Position numbers and translations under genes: made by a program. The notes below the pieces were generated by a model, which saw only the letters and a list, made by a program, of their open reading frames with translations, made no database searches and was not told the DNA's origin. A stretch of 64,000 nucleotides of DNA from Rhodococcus triatomae BKS 15-14 (GTDB taxonomy: Bacteria; Actinomycetota; Actinomycetes; Mycobacteriales; Mycobacteriaceae): NCBI GenBank assembly GCA_000341795.1, contig AODO01000069.1, positions 1 to 64,000 of the forward strand, read 5' to 3'. Shown piece after piece: positions 42,823 to 51,981 of the stretch; within the stretch, counting starts at the first letter, position 1, and the number at the start of each line of letters is the position of its first letter.

Positions 42823-43883
42823 GGCGCGCACTGGCCGTGGGCTTCACCACGGTCGCGGCACTCGTCCTGACCGCGTGTGGCGGGAACTCGCTCTCCTCCT
42901 CGGACGGTGAAACCGTCACCGTGAGCGGCAAGTTCGGTGAATCGCAGGTTCCGGCGGACGCCGGCCGGGTGCTACCGCTGTCGCCACAGGACGCGGACAT
43001 GGTCATCGCGACCGGTGTCGCGCCCATCGCGCTGCCGTCGGACACCAACACCCTCGTCGCCACCGGCGGCACGGGCGTGTGGCCGTGGCAGGCGGACGCT
43101 CTCACCGAGATGGGCTACGAGGTACTGCCGCCCGACCCCGACGGCGGGATCGAAGCCCTGACGTCCTTGGGGGCCAAGGAGATTCCGACTCTGCTGTTCG
43201 AGGGCGATGCGCAGGGCTACATGGAGCACATCGTCGCCCTGAAGCCCGACGTCATCGTCGCCACCGGCCAGTGGAACCTCAACGAGGAGATGTACCGTCA
43301 GCTCTCGTCCGTCGCACCGATCGTGCACTTCGATCAGCAGGCCAACGTCGAGCCGTGGCAGGACTCGACTCGCAAGATCGGGAAGGCCCTCGGCCGCGAG
43401 TCCGAGGCGGACACCGCGATCGAGGACGCGGAGTCCGCGGTGGCGGCAGTCCGCGCCGCCCACCCGGAATTCGAGGGCGTGCGATTCAACGCGGTGATCG
43501 GCGATCTCGCCGGCCAGCTGTACATCCTCTCCGGTGAGGATCGCGGCATCGGCATGGTCATGAAGGACCTCGGGTTCCAGCTGTCCGACTGGGCACGAAC
43601 GGTGCCCACCGACGCGGACGGGCGCGGCGTGGTGAGTTACGAACTCGTCGGGAACCTGGACACAGATGTGGCCGTGGTGATCTCCCCCGCCGGCGACATC
43701 GACTACATGCGTGGCAACCCGCAGTGGAGCACCATGCCGATGGTCCAGCGCGGGTCGATCGTGTCGATCGCCCGCAACGCGGGAGTGCCGAATGCACTGG
43801 GATTTCCGTCGCCGATCTCCCTGCCGTGGGGATCCGAACGGGTGGCGGACGCGCTGTCCACGGCGGTCTCCCGAGCACCCTGA
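42819..43883 (+). CDS. Iron-siderophore ABC transporter substrate-binding lipoprotein
   Basis: A 354-residue exported lipoprotein; its ATG overlaps the previous stop. The signal ends in the lipobox LTACGG (Cys20). The body is a FecB/FepB-like class III binding fold: RVLPLSPQDADMVIATGVAPIAL, EALTSLGAKEIPTLLFEG, LKPDVIVATGQW and ISPAGDIDYM, with two lobes joined by a helix. It captures ferric siderophore and delivers it to an ABC permease, but no permease or ATPase gene lies here. Iron control via the box at 41939. Confidence 0.9.
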   Translation: MRRALAVGFTTVAALVLTACGGNSLSSSDGETVTVSGKFGESQVPADAGRVLPLSPQDADMVIATGVAPIALPSDTNTLVATGGTGVWPWQADALTEMGYEVLPPDPDGGIEALTSLGAKEIPTLLFEGDAQGYMEHIVALKPDVIVATGQWNLNEEMYRQLSSVAPIVHFDQQANVEPWQDSTRKIGKALGRESEADTAIEDAESAVAAVRAAHPEFEGVRFNAVIGDLAGQLYILSGEDRGIGMVMKDLGFQLSDWARTVPTDADGRGVVSYELVGNLDTDVAVVISPAGDIDYMRGNPQWSTMPMVQRGSIVSIARNAGVPNALGFPSPISLPWGSERVADALSTAVSRAP

Positions 43884-43890
43884 CACAGGA

Positions 43891-43934
43891 ACGACGCGGC
43901 CGCTGCACCCACGTGGGTGCAGCGGTCGCGTCGT
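43891..43934 (+). terminator. Long hairpin terminator after the siderophore-binding gene
   Basis: A 21-bp stem with one mismatch (arms 43891-43911 and 43914-43934) begins 8 nt after the stop and is followed by TTTGT. It also separates the convergent rpf gene. Confidence 0.85.
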
Positions 43935-43977
43935 TTGTCGGATCAGGTGTGCGGTCGTGACTCGATCAGGTTGCGGC

Positions 43978-44803
<826 letters not shown>

Positions 44804-46936
44804 TCACGGCAGGCTCCGCGCCCCCACTGCATCGGGGGGCCGCGACGGCGCGGCGGCGGGCCCGGCCCACGGCCACCAGTTGGCGCGTCCCATCAGCGCG
44901 ACCAGCGCGGGCACGAGCAGCATCCGGACCAGGGTCGCATCGATCACCAGCGCGACGATTATGCCGATGCCGAGAAACCGCATCGGCGTCAACGACGACA
45001 GGGTGAACGCGCCGGTCACCAGGATCAGCAGTGCGGCCGCCGCGGTCACCACCCGCCCCGTGTGGACGGCGCCTGCCAGGACCGCGCCCTCGGTGTCGCC
45101 GCCCCGCCGATGCTCCTCGACCATCCGCGAGATGAGGAAGACCTCGTAGTCGGTGGACAGGCCGAACACCACCGCGACCACCAGAACGGCCATTCCCGCA
45201 GCCAGGGGCCCCGTGCTCACTCCCAGCACCCCGGCCAGGTGTCCGTCCTGGAACACCCAGGTGAGGATCCCGAAGGTCGCGCCGAGGCTCAGAGCCGCGA
45301 CCAGCACCGCCTTGACCGGCAGGAGCACCGACCCGAACGCGATCAACAGCAGTACGAAGGTCGCCAGAGCCATGATCGCGACCATCAGCGGGAACCGGGC
45401 CACGATCGCGTCGACCCCGTCCGACGTGACGGCACTCTCGCCTCCGAGCAACACCTCCACCCCGTCCGGGCCGTCGATCGCACGGATCCGGTCCAGCACC
45501 GTCATCGCTGCTCGTGACCGGTCCGGCACCGACAGCTGCGCCTTCAGGAGCGTGACGTCGTCGCGCGTCCCGGCGACCACGACGGCGGCCACGTCGACGA
45601 CCGCGGCGATCTCGCGCCGCAGACCCTCGACGGCCACCGCGGCGGGTGCGCGGCCGCCGGTTCCCCGGGCGACCACGACGACACCGCTGCCCGCGGCCGG
45701 GAACTCCGCTGCGACCCGTTCGACCGCGACGCGGGCCGGGTCCCCGGCGGGCAGTGCGGTGTGGTCGATGTCGGTGAGTTTCACGCCCAGAACGGGAACG
45801 GCCAGGATCAGCAGGACGCCCGTGATCGACGTGGCGACGAGCACACGCCTGGCCAGGACGATCCGGGTCACCCGACCCCAGAACCTCGCCGCGCGGGCCT
45901 GCCCCCGCCCGAAGGCGTCCCGGCGCCAGCTGCCCGCCCCGATCCGGTGACCGAGCAGGGCGAGCGCGGCCGGCAGCACCGTGAGCGACATCGTCGCCGC
46001 CGTCACGACCGCCGCCATCGCCCCGAAGCCGAGCGACCGAAGCGAGGCCTGCGGAAACACCAGGGTGCCCGCGAACGCACACACCAGCAGAAGGGCGGAG
46101 AACGCGATGGTGCGGCCCGCCGTGGCGAGGGTGCGGGACAGCGCGGTCACCGGATCCGCGCTGCCCAGTTCCTCCCGGTAACGGCTGACGACGAACAGTC
46201 CGTAGTCGATCGCCAGACCGAGGCTCAGCAGCGTGGCGATGTTCACCGCGAACACGTTCACCTCGGTGAACGCGGCCACGAGCCGGAGACAGGCGAGCGC
46301 ACCGAGGATCGCGAGGACACCCACCGCGACCGGCAACGCGGCCGCGACTAGGCCACCGAAGACGAGGACCAGGACGAGCAGGGTCAGCGGCAGCGACAGC
46401 GCCTCGGCGCGCAGCAGGTCACGCTCCGAGCGGGTGTTCACCGAATCGGCGACCGCGGCGAATCCGGTCAGCTCGGTCGGCACACCCGCCACGTTCAGAC
46501 GGTCGGCGATCGCCGGATAGGACGCGAGGCGCTGGTTCTCGTCACCGGCCGCGAACACGAGCGCCAACGCCCGATCCCCGGTGACGGAACGCAGGTAGGG
46601 CCCCGCCGCGGGCGTGTTCCACGGGGTGACGGCGGGACGGCTCAGCAGCGCGGGGTCGAGGGTGTCGAGTTGCTCCTGCACCCGCGGGCCGATGTCGTCG
46701 AGACTCGCTCCCGGCGGGGCGGTGTACACGGCGACGACATCCGGACTCTGCCGGCCGAAGTGCTCGTCGACCAGTTCCTCGACCTGCATCGACTCGCTGC
46801 CGGGATCGGCGTAGCCACCGGCGCCGAGCCGGTCGCCGACCGTGGAACCCCAGAGGCCCGCGACCACGACCACACCGGCGGCGAGCAGAAGCACGAGCCA
46901 GGGCCGCCGCAGCACGACCGCCGACCATCGGGTCAC
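44804..46936 (-). CDS. MMPL family transporter, probable beta-lactone exporter
   Basis: A 710-residue RND-superfamily exporter and last gene of the lipstatin-like operon. The start GTG 46936 overlaps the formyltransferase stop (GTGA). It has two repeats of one TM helix, a porter loop and five TM helices, with the relay motifs LAIDYGLFVVSRYREEL and GLSTDYEVFLISRM. MMPL proteins export lipids in mycolata. Its direct coupling to the biosynthetic genes makes the operon product the likely cargo (inference). I do not recall an MMPL gene in the Streptomyces lipstatin cluster. Confidence 0.9.
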   Translation of the reverse strand: MTRWSAVVLRRPWLVLLLAAGVVVVAGLWGSTVGDRLGAGGYADPGSESMQVEELVDEHFGRQSPDVVAVYTAPPGASLDDIGPRVQEQLDTLDPALLSRPAVTPWNTPAAGPYLRSVTGDRALALVFAAGDENQRLASYPAIADRLNVAGVPTELTGFAAVADSVNTRSERDLLRAEALSLPLTLLVLVLVFGGLVAAALPVAVGVLAILGALACLRLVAAFTEVNVFAVNIATLLSLGLAIDYGLFVVSRYREELGSADPVTALSRTLATAGRTIAFSALLLVCAFAGTLVFPQASLRSLGFGAMAAVVTAATMSLTVLPAALALLGHRIGAGSWRRDAFGRGQARAARFWGRVTRIVLARRVLVATSITGVLLILAVPVLGVKLTDIDHTALPAGDPARVAVERVAAEFPAAGSGVVVVARGTGGRAPAAVAVEGLRREIAAVVDVAAVVVAGTRDDVTLLKAQLSVPDRSRAAMTVLDRIRAIDGPDGVEVLLGGESAVTSDGVDAIVARFPLMVAIMALATFVLLLIAFGSVLLPVKAVLVAALSLGATFGILTWVFQDGHLAGVLGVSTGPLAAGMAVLVVAVVFGLSTDYEVFLISRMVEEHRRGGDTEGAVLAGAVHTGRVVTAAAALLILVTGAFTLSSLTPMRFLGIGIIVALVIDATLVRMLLVPALVALMGRANWWPWAGPAAAPSRPPDAVGARSLP

Positions 46937-47613
46937 GGCTGCGGCTCCGCCGCGAGTGCGGCGGCCAGTTCCGGATAGTGCGGGGCGAAGACACCCAGCG
47001 CGCTCGCCCGGGCGTACCGGGGATCGTCCCGGCGCGCGGCGATGTCGGCGAGATCGCGGAGCCCGTGATAGCCGGGGCGGTCGCCGGACGGCGGCACCGG
47101 CGTCAAGGTCCCGGCGACCGCGGCGGGGAGGGTGCGCTCGAACAGCGAGTGGCACGCACGAAGCCCCGACATCATCACGTCCTGAAAGGTGTCCTCCGGC
47201 CCGATCCCGAACTCCTCGACGGCCAGGACCGCACCGGTGTCGACTCCGAGATCGACCTCGTGCAGCGTTGCAGCATAACGATTCTCACCGGCGAGCAGCG
47301 CCCGGACGACGGCGATCTCCGGTCGTCCCCGGTAGGCCGGCAGCGGCCCGTTGTGGATGTTGAGCACACGAAGGCCCGATTCGACGATCTGCGCGCGGAG
47401 GATCGTCGGATTGTTGACGGACCACACGACGCCGTCGGTACATGCCGCCACCACCGAGTCCGACGCGCTGTTCACGTCGTGTCCGCGCCGCACCGGGAAC
47501 CCGTCGGGCACCGTCTCGTCCGGGTCGGTCCACACCAGGTCGATCCGGTGACCGGCCGCCTGTGCACTGCGCACCGCCCGCCACAACAGCGCCCCCCGGC
47601 CGATGAAGATCAC
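46933..47613 (-). CDS. Formyltransferase family protein (LstF-like)
   Basis: A 226-residue protein of the methionyl-tRNA/GART formyltransferase fold. The start GTG 47613 overlaps the NRPS stop. WSVNNPTIL and VLNIHNGPLPAYRGRPEIAV hold the Asn-His pair and the loop binding 10-formyl-tetrahydrofolate, and HEVDLGVDTGAVLAVEEF holds the catalytic Asp region. In lipstatin synthesis LstF N-formylates the leucine carried by LstE. Place and coupling here predict the same step. The C-terminal domain of tRNA formyltransferases is absent, as expected. Confidence 0.88.
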   Translation of the reverse strand: MIFIGRGALLWRAVRSAQAAGHRIDLVWTDPDETVPDGFPVRRGHDVNSASDSVVAACTDGVVWSVNNPTILRAQIVESGLRVLNIHNGPLPAYRGRPEIAVVRALLAGENRYAATLHEVDLGVDTGAVLAVEEFGIGPEDTFQDVMMSGLRACHSLFERTLPAAVAGTLTPVPPSGDRPGYHGLRDLADIAARRDDPRYARASALGVFAPHYPELAAALAAEPQP

Positions 47614-50600
47614 GGGAGTTCCGCGCCGTCGCGGGCCGCGACCGCCGCCGCACGGACCTTCGCCAGCGTCATCTGCTGCACGAGTCCCTCGAGCCGCGCG
47701 ACGAATCCGGCCTCACCGGCCCGCCCGACCACCGTCCGCGACACCTGGGCGAGCATCTCCAGTGAGGCGAGGGAATCTCCGCCGAGGGCGAAGAAGTCCG
47801 CGGACGGGGTCACCGCGGACGGATCGACGGACAGCACCGCAACCCAGATCGCGGCGATCCGGTCGAGGTCGGCGTCGACCGTGTCCGAGGTGGCGGGGTC
47901 GGTGTCCGGCGGCGTGGGGACGACGGTGTCCACGGCCGGGTCCGCGTCGGCGCCGGACAACCGGGACACGTCGAGTTTCCCGTTCCCGGTCAGGGGCATC
48001 TCGGCCACCCGACGAATGTGCGTGGGCACCATGTAGGCGGGCAACCGCTCCGACAGGAACGCGCGGACCGCCGCGTCGTCGACGTCGTCACCCGCGACGA
48101 CGTACGCGTCGAGGACACCGCCGGTTTCCGTGCGCCTCCCGACGACGGCTGCGGCGGACACACCCGGGCACCGTTCCAGCGCGGCCCGGACCTCGCCGGG
48201 CTCGACCCGATTGCCACGCACCTTGACCTGCCCGTCGACCCGTCCGGCGAAGTCGAGCGAGCCGTCGGGAAGGAGACGAGCGAGATCCCCGGTCCGATAC
48301 GACCGGACACCATCCGCGAGTTGCACGAACCGATCCGCGGTCAGGTCCGGACGGCCGAGATAGCCGCCGGCGAGCTGCGGTCCGGTGAAGTACAGCTCGC
48401 CGACCTCGCCGGGCGCCACCGGCGCGCCGCCCTCGTCGAGCAGGTACGCATCGGTGCCTGCGGTTGGCCTGCCGATGGGCACCGTCGCGGCCACCGGATC
48501 CGGCACGGCGTCGACGACATGGCTCGTGCACACCACGCTCACCTCCGCGGGACCGTAGCTGTTCAGCAGCCGCACGTCGGGACCGAAGAAGTCCCGGGCA
48601 CGGGCGGCCAGTGCGGGCGACAGCTGCTCGCCGCCGACGACGACGGTCCGCACCGGGCCGGGCGTGAGCTCCAGGCGGAGCACCACGTCCAACAGGCTCG
48701 GTGTGAAAAGGAAAGTGTTGGCTCCGGATTCGCACAGCATGTGGCGCAGCGAGAGGTGCGAGGTGTCGTCGGGTACGAGGGTGACGGCACCTCCGGTCAG
48801 CAGCGGAGAGAAGAATGCCGCGCACGCCATGTCGGCGGCGGGCGTGTGGTGGTGGGCGAACCGGGTCCGCGGACCGAGCCCGTACCAGTCGGTGACGCCG
48901 TCCACGAAGTGCACCACACCGGAATGCGAGACCCGCACGCCCTTCGGGCGCCCGGTCGAGCCGGAGGTGTACGTGACGTAGGCGATGTCGTCCCCCGTGA
49001 TCGGGACGCGGACCGGCTCGGGTGCGGAGTCCGGCAGATCGTCGAGCAGCAGCACCGGCACCGGCGCGAGCACGGACGCGGCTCGGTCCCGTTCGGCGAG
49101 CACCAGCGCCGCACCCGAGTCGGCGACGATGCCCGCGTGACGCTCCACCGGGTGCTTCGGGTCGAGCGCGAGGAAGGCCGCTCCGGCACGGAGCACCCCG
49201 AGTTGTGCGGCGACCGCGGCGACGCTGCGACCGGCGAGGACCGCCACGACGTCGCCGTGCCGCACCCCGTGGTCGTGCAGTGCCGTCGCGATCGCGTCGG
49301 CGCGACCGTCGAGTTCGGCGTACGAGTGCTCACCGCCGGGCGAGGTCACCGCGACCGCCTCCGGTGTGGCCCGGGCGTGGTCCCGGAACCGCGAGTCGGC
49401 GGTGCCCGTGCTCGATGCCGGCCCACCCCGGGCGGCGGGTGCGAGAGCGGTCGCCGCGGCGCTCTCGCCGGGGGCCGTCAACGCCGCCGCGATCCGGTCG
49501 AGGACGGCGCCCAGGCGATCGTCGACGCCGGCGCCCGCGCGGCAGGACACGGTGATCTCGGTGGTCCCGTCGCATTCGAGGACGACGAACGAGACCGGTA
49601 CCAGCCCGGTGTGCACCGGCACCGCTCGCACGGTGGTGGCCCGGAAACCCGGCACCGACAGGTCACGGGTCGACACCTGACCGGCATGGGACACCAACGC
49701 CGACACGACGTTCCGGTCCGCGTGGGCGCCGAGCCGGTGCGCGCCACGCAGCACCGCACGGGCCACCGGAGCGGGCAGGCGAGCGAGCCCGCCGTTGTCC
49801 ATCTCGGCCAGCTCCCGCTTCTCCGCCATGTGGACGAGGATTCGCGTGTGGGTCTTCGACCACGGCTCGCCAGGAGCGACATCGAGGAACAGCGGCAGCG
49901 CGAGGTTCGCGGTGGACCGGAGGGCCGGGTCGTGTCTGCGCAGGTCGACGGGGATCATCACGCGGATCCGCTCCCCGACGACGTCGGCCAGGACCGCCGA
50001 GATCCGGGCCACCGAGGCGGCGGCGACGCCGGGGACGCTGCGGTGCCGCCACAGGAACGGGCCCTGCTTCGGTGGGCTTCCGCTCGCGCCGAGCGGTGAC
50101 CGCCGCGTCGGCATCAGGGTCGTCGGCTTTCCACTCGACCCGATCCTGGCGACGAGGTCGTGATCCGCCGTGGGGTCCGGCGCCCCGATCGGTTCCTCGC
50201 CGCGCAGCACACGGAACACGTCCGCCGCCCACAGCGCGAGCCCGCGCGCGTCCATCACCCCGTGGAACACCCGGAACACGACCGTCGACGTGTCCCGGTC
50301 GCGCACGAGCACCACCTCCGCGGTGCCGTCACCGAGACCGCGGGTGAGCACCGGGTCGGCATCCGGTGCGGCGAAGTCGACACCGGGCCCGGCGAGAACG
50401 GTGACGGCGGGTGCGATCCCCGAGTCCACCCACCGTTCACCCCGGCGACGCAGTCGCGCACCCGGGCAGGCGGCGCTCGCCGCGGCGACGGCGTCGACCA
50501 GTCGGTCCGCGTCGAGGACACCGTCTCCCGCGACGACGAGCTGGATCGCGAAGGGTTCCGCGAGCGGCCTGCCGGCGAGGTAGAGCCACTCGGTGGCCGA

Positions 50601-50636
50601 GATCGGTCGTTCGAACTGAGCGAGGGTGGAGGTCAC
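47610..50636 (-). CDS. Single-module NRPS, condensation-adenylation-carrier (LstE-like)
   Basis: A 1008-residue synthetase. Residues ~1-430 form a condensation/acyltransferase-like domain with RVFHGVMDARG near residue 123, a one-His variant of HHxxxDG. The adenylation domain (~440-920) has YTSGSTGRPKG near 556, NSYGPAEVSV and YRTGDLARL. The carrier domain has the phosphopantetheine Ser in LGGDSLAS near 951. No thioesterase is present. Hand alignment gives pocket residues D-M-A-L-V-G-S-V-V, fitting an aliphatic amino acid. The module probably loads an amino acid and esterifies it to a lipid hydroxyl, as LstE does. Confidence 0.88.
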   Translation of the reverse strand: MTSTLAQFERPISATEWLYLAGRPLAEPFAIQLVVAGDGVLDADRLVDAVAAASAACPGARLRRRGERWVDSGIAPAVTVLAGPGVDFAAPDADPVLTRGLGDGTAEVVLVRDRDTSTVVFRVFHGVMDARGLALWAADVFRVLRGEEPIGAPDPTADHDLVARIGSSGKPTTLMPTRRSPLGASGSPPKQGPFLWRHRSVPGVAAASVARISAVLADVVGERIRVMIPVDLRRHDPALRSTANLALPLFLDVAPGEPWSKTHTRILVHMAEKRELAEMDNGGLARLPAPVARAVLRGAHRLGAHADRNVVSALVSHAGQVSTRDLSVPGFRATTVRAVPVHTGLVPVSFVVLECDGTTEITVSCRAGAGVDDRLGAVLDRIAAALTAPGESAAATALAPAARGGPASSTGTADSRFRDHARATPEAVAVTSPGGEHSYAELDGRADAIATALHDHGVRHGDVVAVLAGRSVAAVAAQLGVLRAGAAFLALDPKHPVERHAGIVADSGAALVLAERDRAASVLAPVPVLLLDDLPDSAPEPVRVPITGDDIAYVTYTSGSTGRPKGVRVSHSGVVHFVDGVTDWYGLGPRTRFAHHHTPAADMACAAFFSPLLTGGAVTLVPDDTSHLSLRHMLCESGANTFLFTPSLLDVVLRLELTPGPVRTVVVGGEQLSPALAARARDFFGPDVRLLNSYGPAEVSVVCTSHVVDAVPDPVAATVPIGRPTAGTDAYLLDEGGAPVAPGEVGELYFTGPQLAGGYLGRPDLTADRFVQLADGVRSYRTGDLARLLPDGSLDFAGRVDGQVKVRGNRVEPGEVRAALERCPGVSAAAVVGRRTETGGVLDAYVVAGDDVDDAAVRAFLSERLPAYMVPTHIRRVAEMPLTGNGKLDVSRLSGADADPAVDTVVPTPPDTDPATSDTVDADLDRIAAIWVAVLSVDPSAVTPSADFFALGGDSLASLEMLAQVSRTVVGRAGEAGFVARLEGLVQQMTLAKVRAAAVAARDGAELP

Positions 50637-50665
50637 GGCAGTCCTTCGTGGAGGCGGCGGCGAGG

Positions 50666-51706
50666 TCAGGCGTGGTGGCGGGTGAGTTCGGCGAGTCCGC
50701 CCTGCTCCTCGACCCAGGTGCGGAACCCGTCCATTCCACGGGCACGGTCGACGACCGGACGGTATCCGAAATCCCTTGCGGCGGCGGATGTGTCGAAGGT
50801 CGCGGAGCGGGACATCAGAGCGAGCACGTACATCGACAGCGGGGGCGACCAGCGGGTCGCGAGGTACGGGATCTTCCACACCGTGTCGAGAACCCGGACG
50901 AGCGCGGTGACGACGCGGAGGTCGGGTGTGCGGTCGGGCATCTCGAACCCGAAGTCCCGGGTCACCTCGGCCATGTACGGCCAGATGTTCGTCACCTCGG
51001 CGTCGGCGACGAAATAGGCGCGCCCACCCACCCGGTCCGACGCCGCAGCCTTGACGCATGCGTCGACGATGTTGTCGACGTGGCACAGGGAGGCGTACAC
51101 GTCCCGGCCTCCGGAGAGGTTCGGCAGCCGCCCGGACCGGGCCCGGCCGAGCAGGCGCACGATCGGGCCGGTGCGGTCCCCCGGCCCCCAGATCGCCCGG
51201 GGGCGCAGGGCACAGGTGACGAAACCGTCGGTGTTCGCGGCCAGAACCGCCTGCTCGGCAGCGGCTTTCGTCTCCGAGTACAGATTGAGGAAACGCGTCG
51301 GATAGGGCGCCGACTCGTCGATTCCGATCAGGTCGCCGCCGTCGCGGTCCATCACGACGCTCGGGCTCGAGACGAACACGAACCGCACCGCGCCGTTGTC
51401 CCGGGCGGCCGCCAGCAGCACGCGGGTCGCCTCGACGTTCTCCCGTTCGAACTGGGCCCGGAGGCCGCGCTCGTCGACGCGGGCGGCGCTGTGCACGACG
51501 ATGTCGATGCCACGGGTCGCGAGGGCGAGCGACTCGGGATCGTTCAGGTCGCCGTACACGATGCGCATCGCCGAGGTGTCACCGAGATCGGCGAGGCCAC
51601 TGGTGCGACGCACGAGAATCGAGACGTCGTGCTCACCGTCGTCGACGAGACGCCGAGCCAGGCGACCCCCGAGAAATCCGGAGGCGCCGGTCACGAGAAT
51701 CTTCAC
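50666..51706 (-). CDS. NAD(P)-dependent epimerase/3-beta-HSD type ketoreductase (LstD/OleD-like)
   Basis: A 346-residue extended SDR. The start GTG 51706 overlaps the small membrane-protein stop (GTGA). The cofactor motif is ILVTGASGFLGGRLARRL, followed by VYGDLNDPESL, VVHSAARVDE and the catalytic YSETKAAAEQ. RPRAIWGPGDR and SLCHVDNIVDAC are typical of the 3-beta-HSD/OleD group. OleD and LstD reduce the unstable 2-alkyl-3-ketoacid from head-to-head condensation to a 3-hydroxyacid. It precedes the NRPS by 29 nt, with GAAGGA before the NRPS start. Confidence 0.88.
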   Translation of the reverse strand: MKILVTGASGFLGGRLARRLVDDGEHDVSILVRRTSGLADLGDTSAMRIVYGDLNDPESLALATRGIDIVVHSAARVDERGLRAQFERENVEATRVLLAAARDNGAVRFVFVSSPSVVMDRDGGDLIGIDESAPYPTRFLNLYSETKAAAEQAVLAANTDGFVTCALRPRAIWGPGDRTGPIVRLLGRARSGRLPNLSGGRDVYASLCHVDNIVDACVKAAASDRVGGRAYFVADAEVTNIWPYMAEVTRDFGFEMPDRTPDLRVVTALVRVLDTVWKIPYLATRWSPPLSMYVLALMSRSATFDTSAAARDFGYRPVVDRARGMDGFRTWVEEQGGLAELTRHHA

Positions 51707-51981
51707 GACACGTCCCCCTTGCCGGACTGGGTCCTCCACCACGTCATTCCGAACAGCATCGTCAGAGCGGCAGTCGCGGCGGGAGACCGGTTCGCGCCGG
51801 CACTGCGCAGTGCGGCGGGGATCTGCGCCGCGTGGACGACGACGCTGAGGAAGACGTCGATCCACCAGACTCCGCGCGCCACCCGGCTCCGGAGCGGGCG
51901 GCCGTTCGCTGCGGCGATCAACCCGTACGCCACGTAGATCCAGCCGAGAACGGGTATCGCCCGCAGCGCCGTCGTCCTCAT
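51703..51981 (-). CDS. Small integral membrane protein inside the beta-lactone operon
   Basis: A 92-residue protein starting at ATG 51981, which overlaps the AMP-ligase stop (ATGA). Its own stop overlaps the next start (GTGA). Three TM helices are predicted: IPVLGWIYVAYGLIAAANG, WWIDVFLSVVVHAAQIPAAL and AALTMLFGMTWW, with a Lys/Asp-bearing tail. Layout recalls small scaffold proteins such as ERG28, but no homology is claimed. It has no counterpart that I know in the lipstatin cluster; it may tether the soluble enzymes to the membrane (inference). Confidence 0.8.
   Translation of the reverse strand: MRTTALRAIPVLGWIYVAYGLIAAANGRPLRSRVARGVWWIDVFLSVVVHAAQIPAALRSAGANRSPAATAALTMLFGMTWWRTQSGKGDVS

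Noticed and set aside
45761-46351. Plus-strand frames opposite the MMPL gene
   Set aside because: Antisense shadows of a clear MMPL coding sequence.
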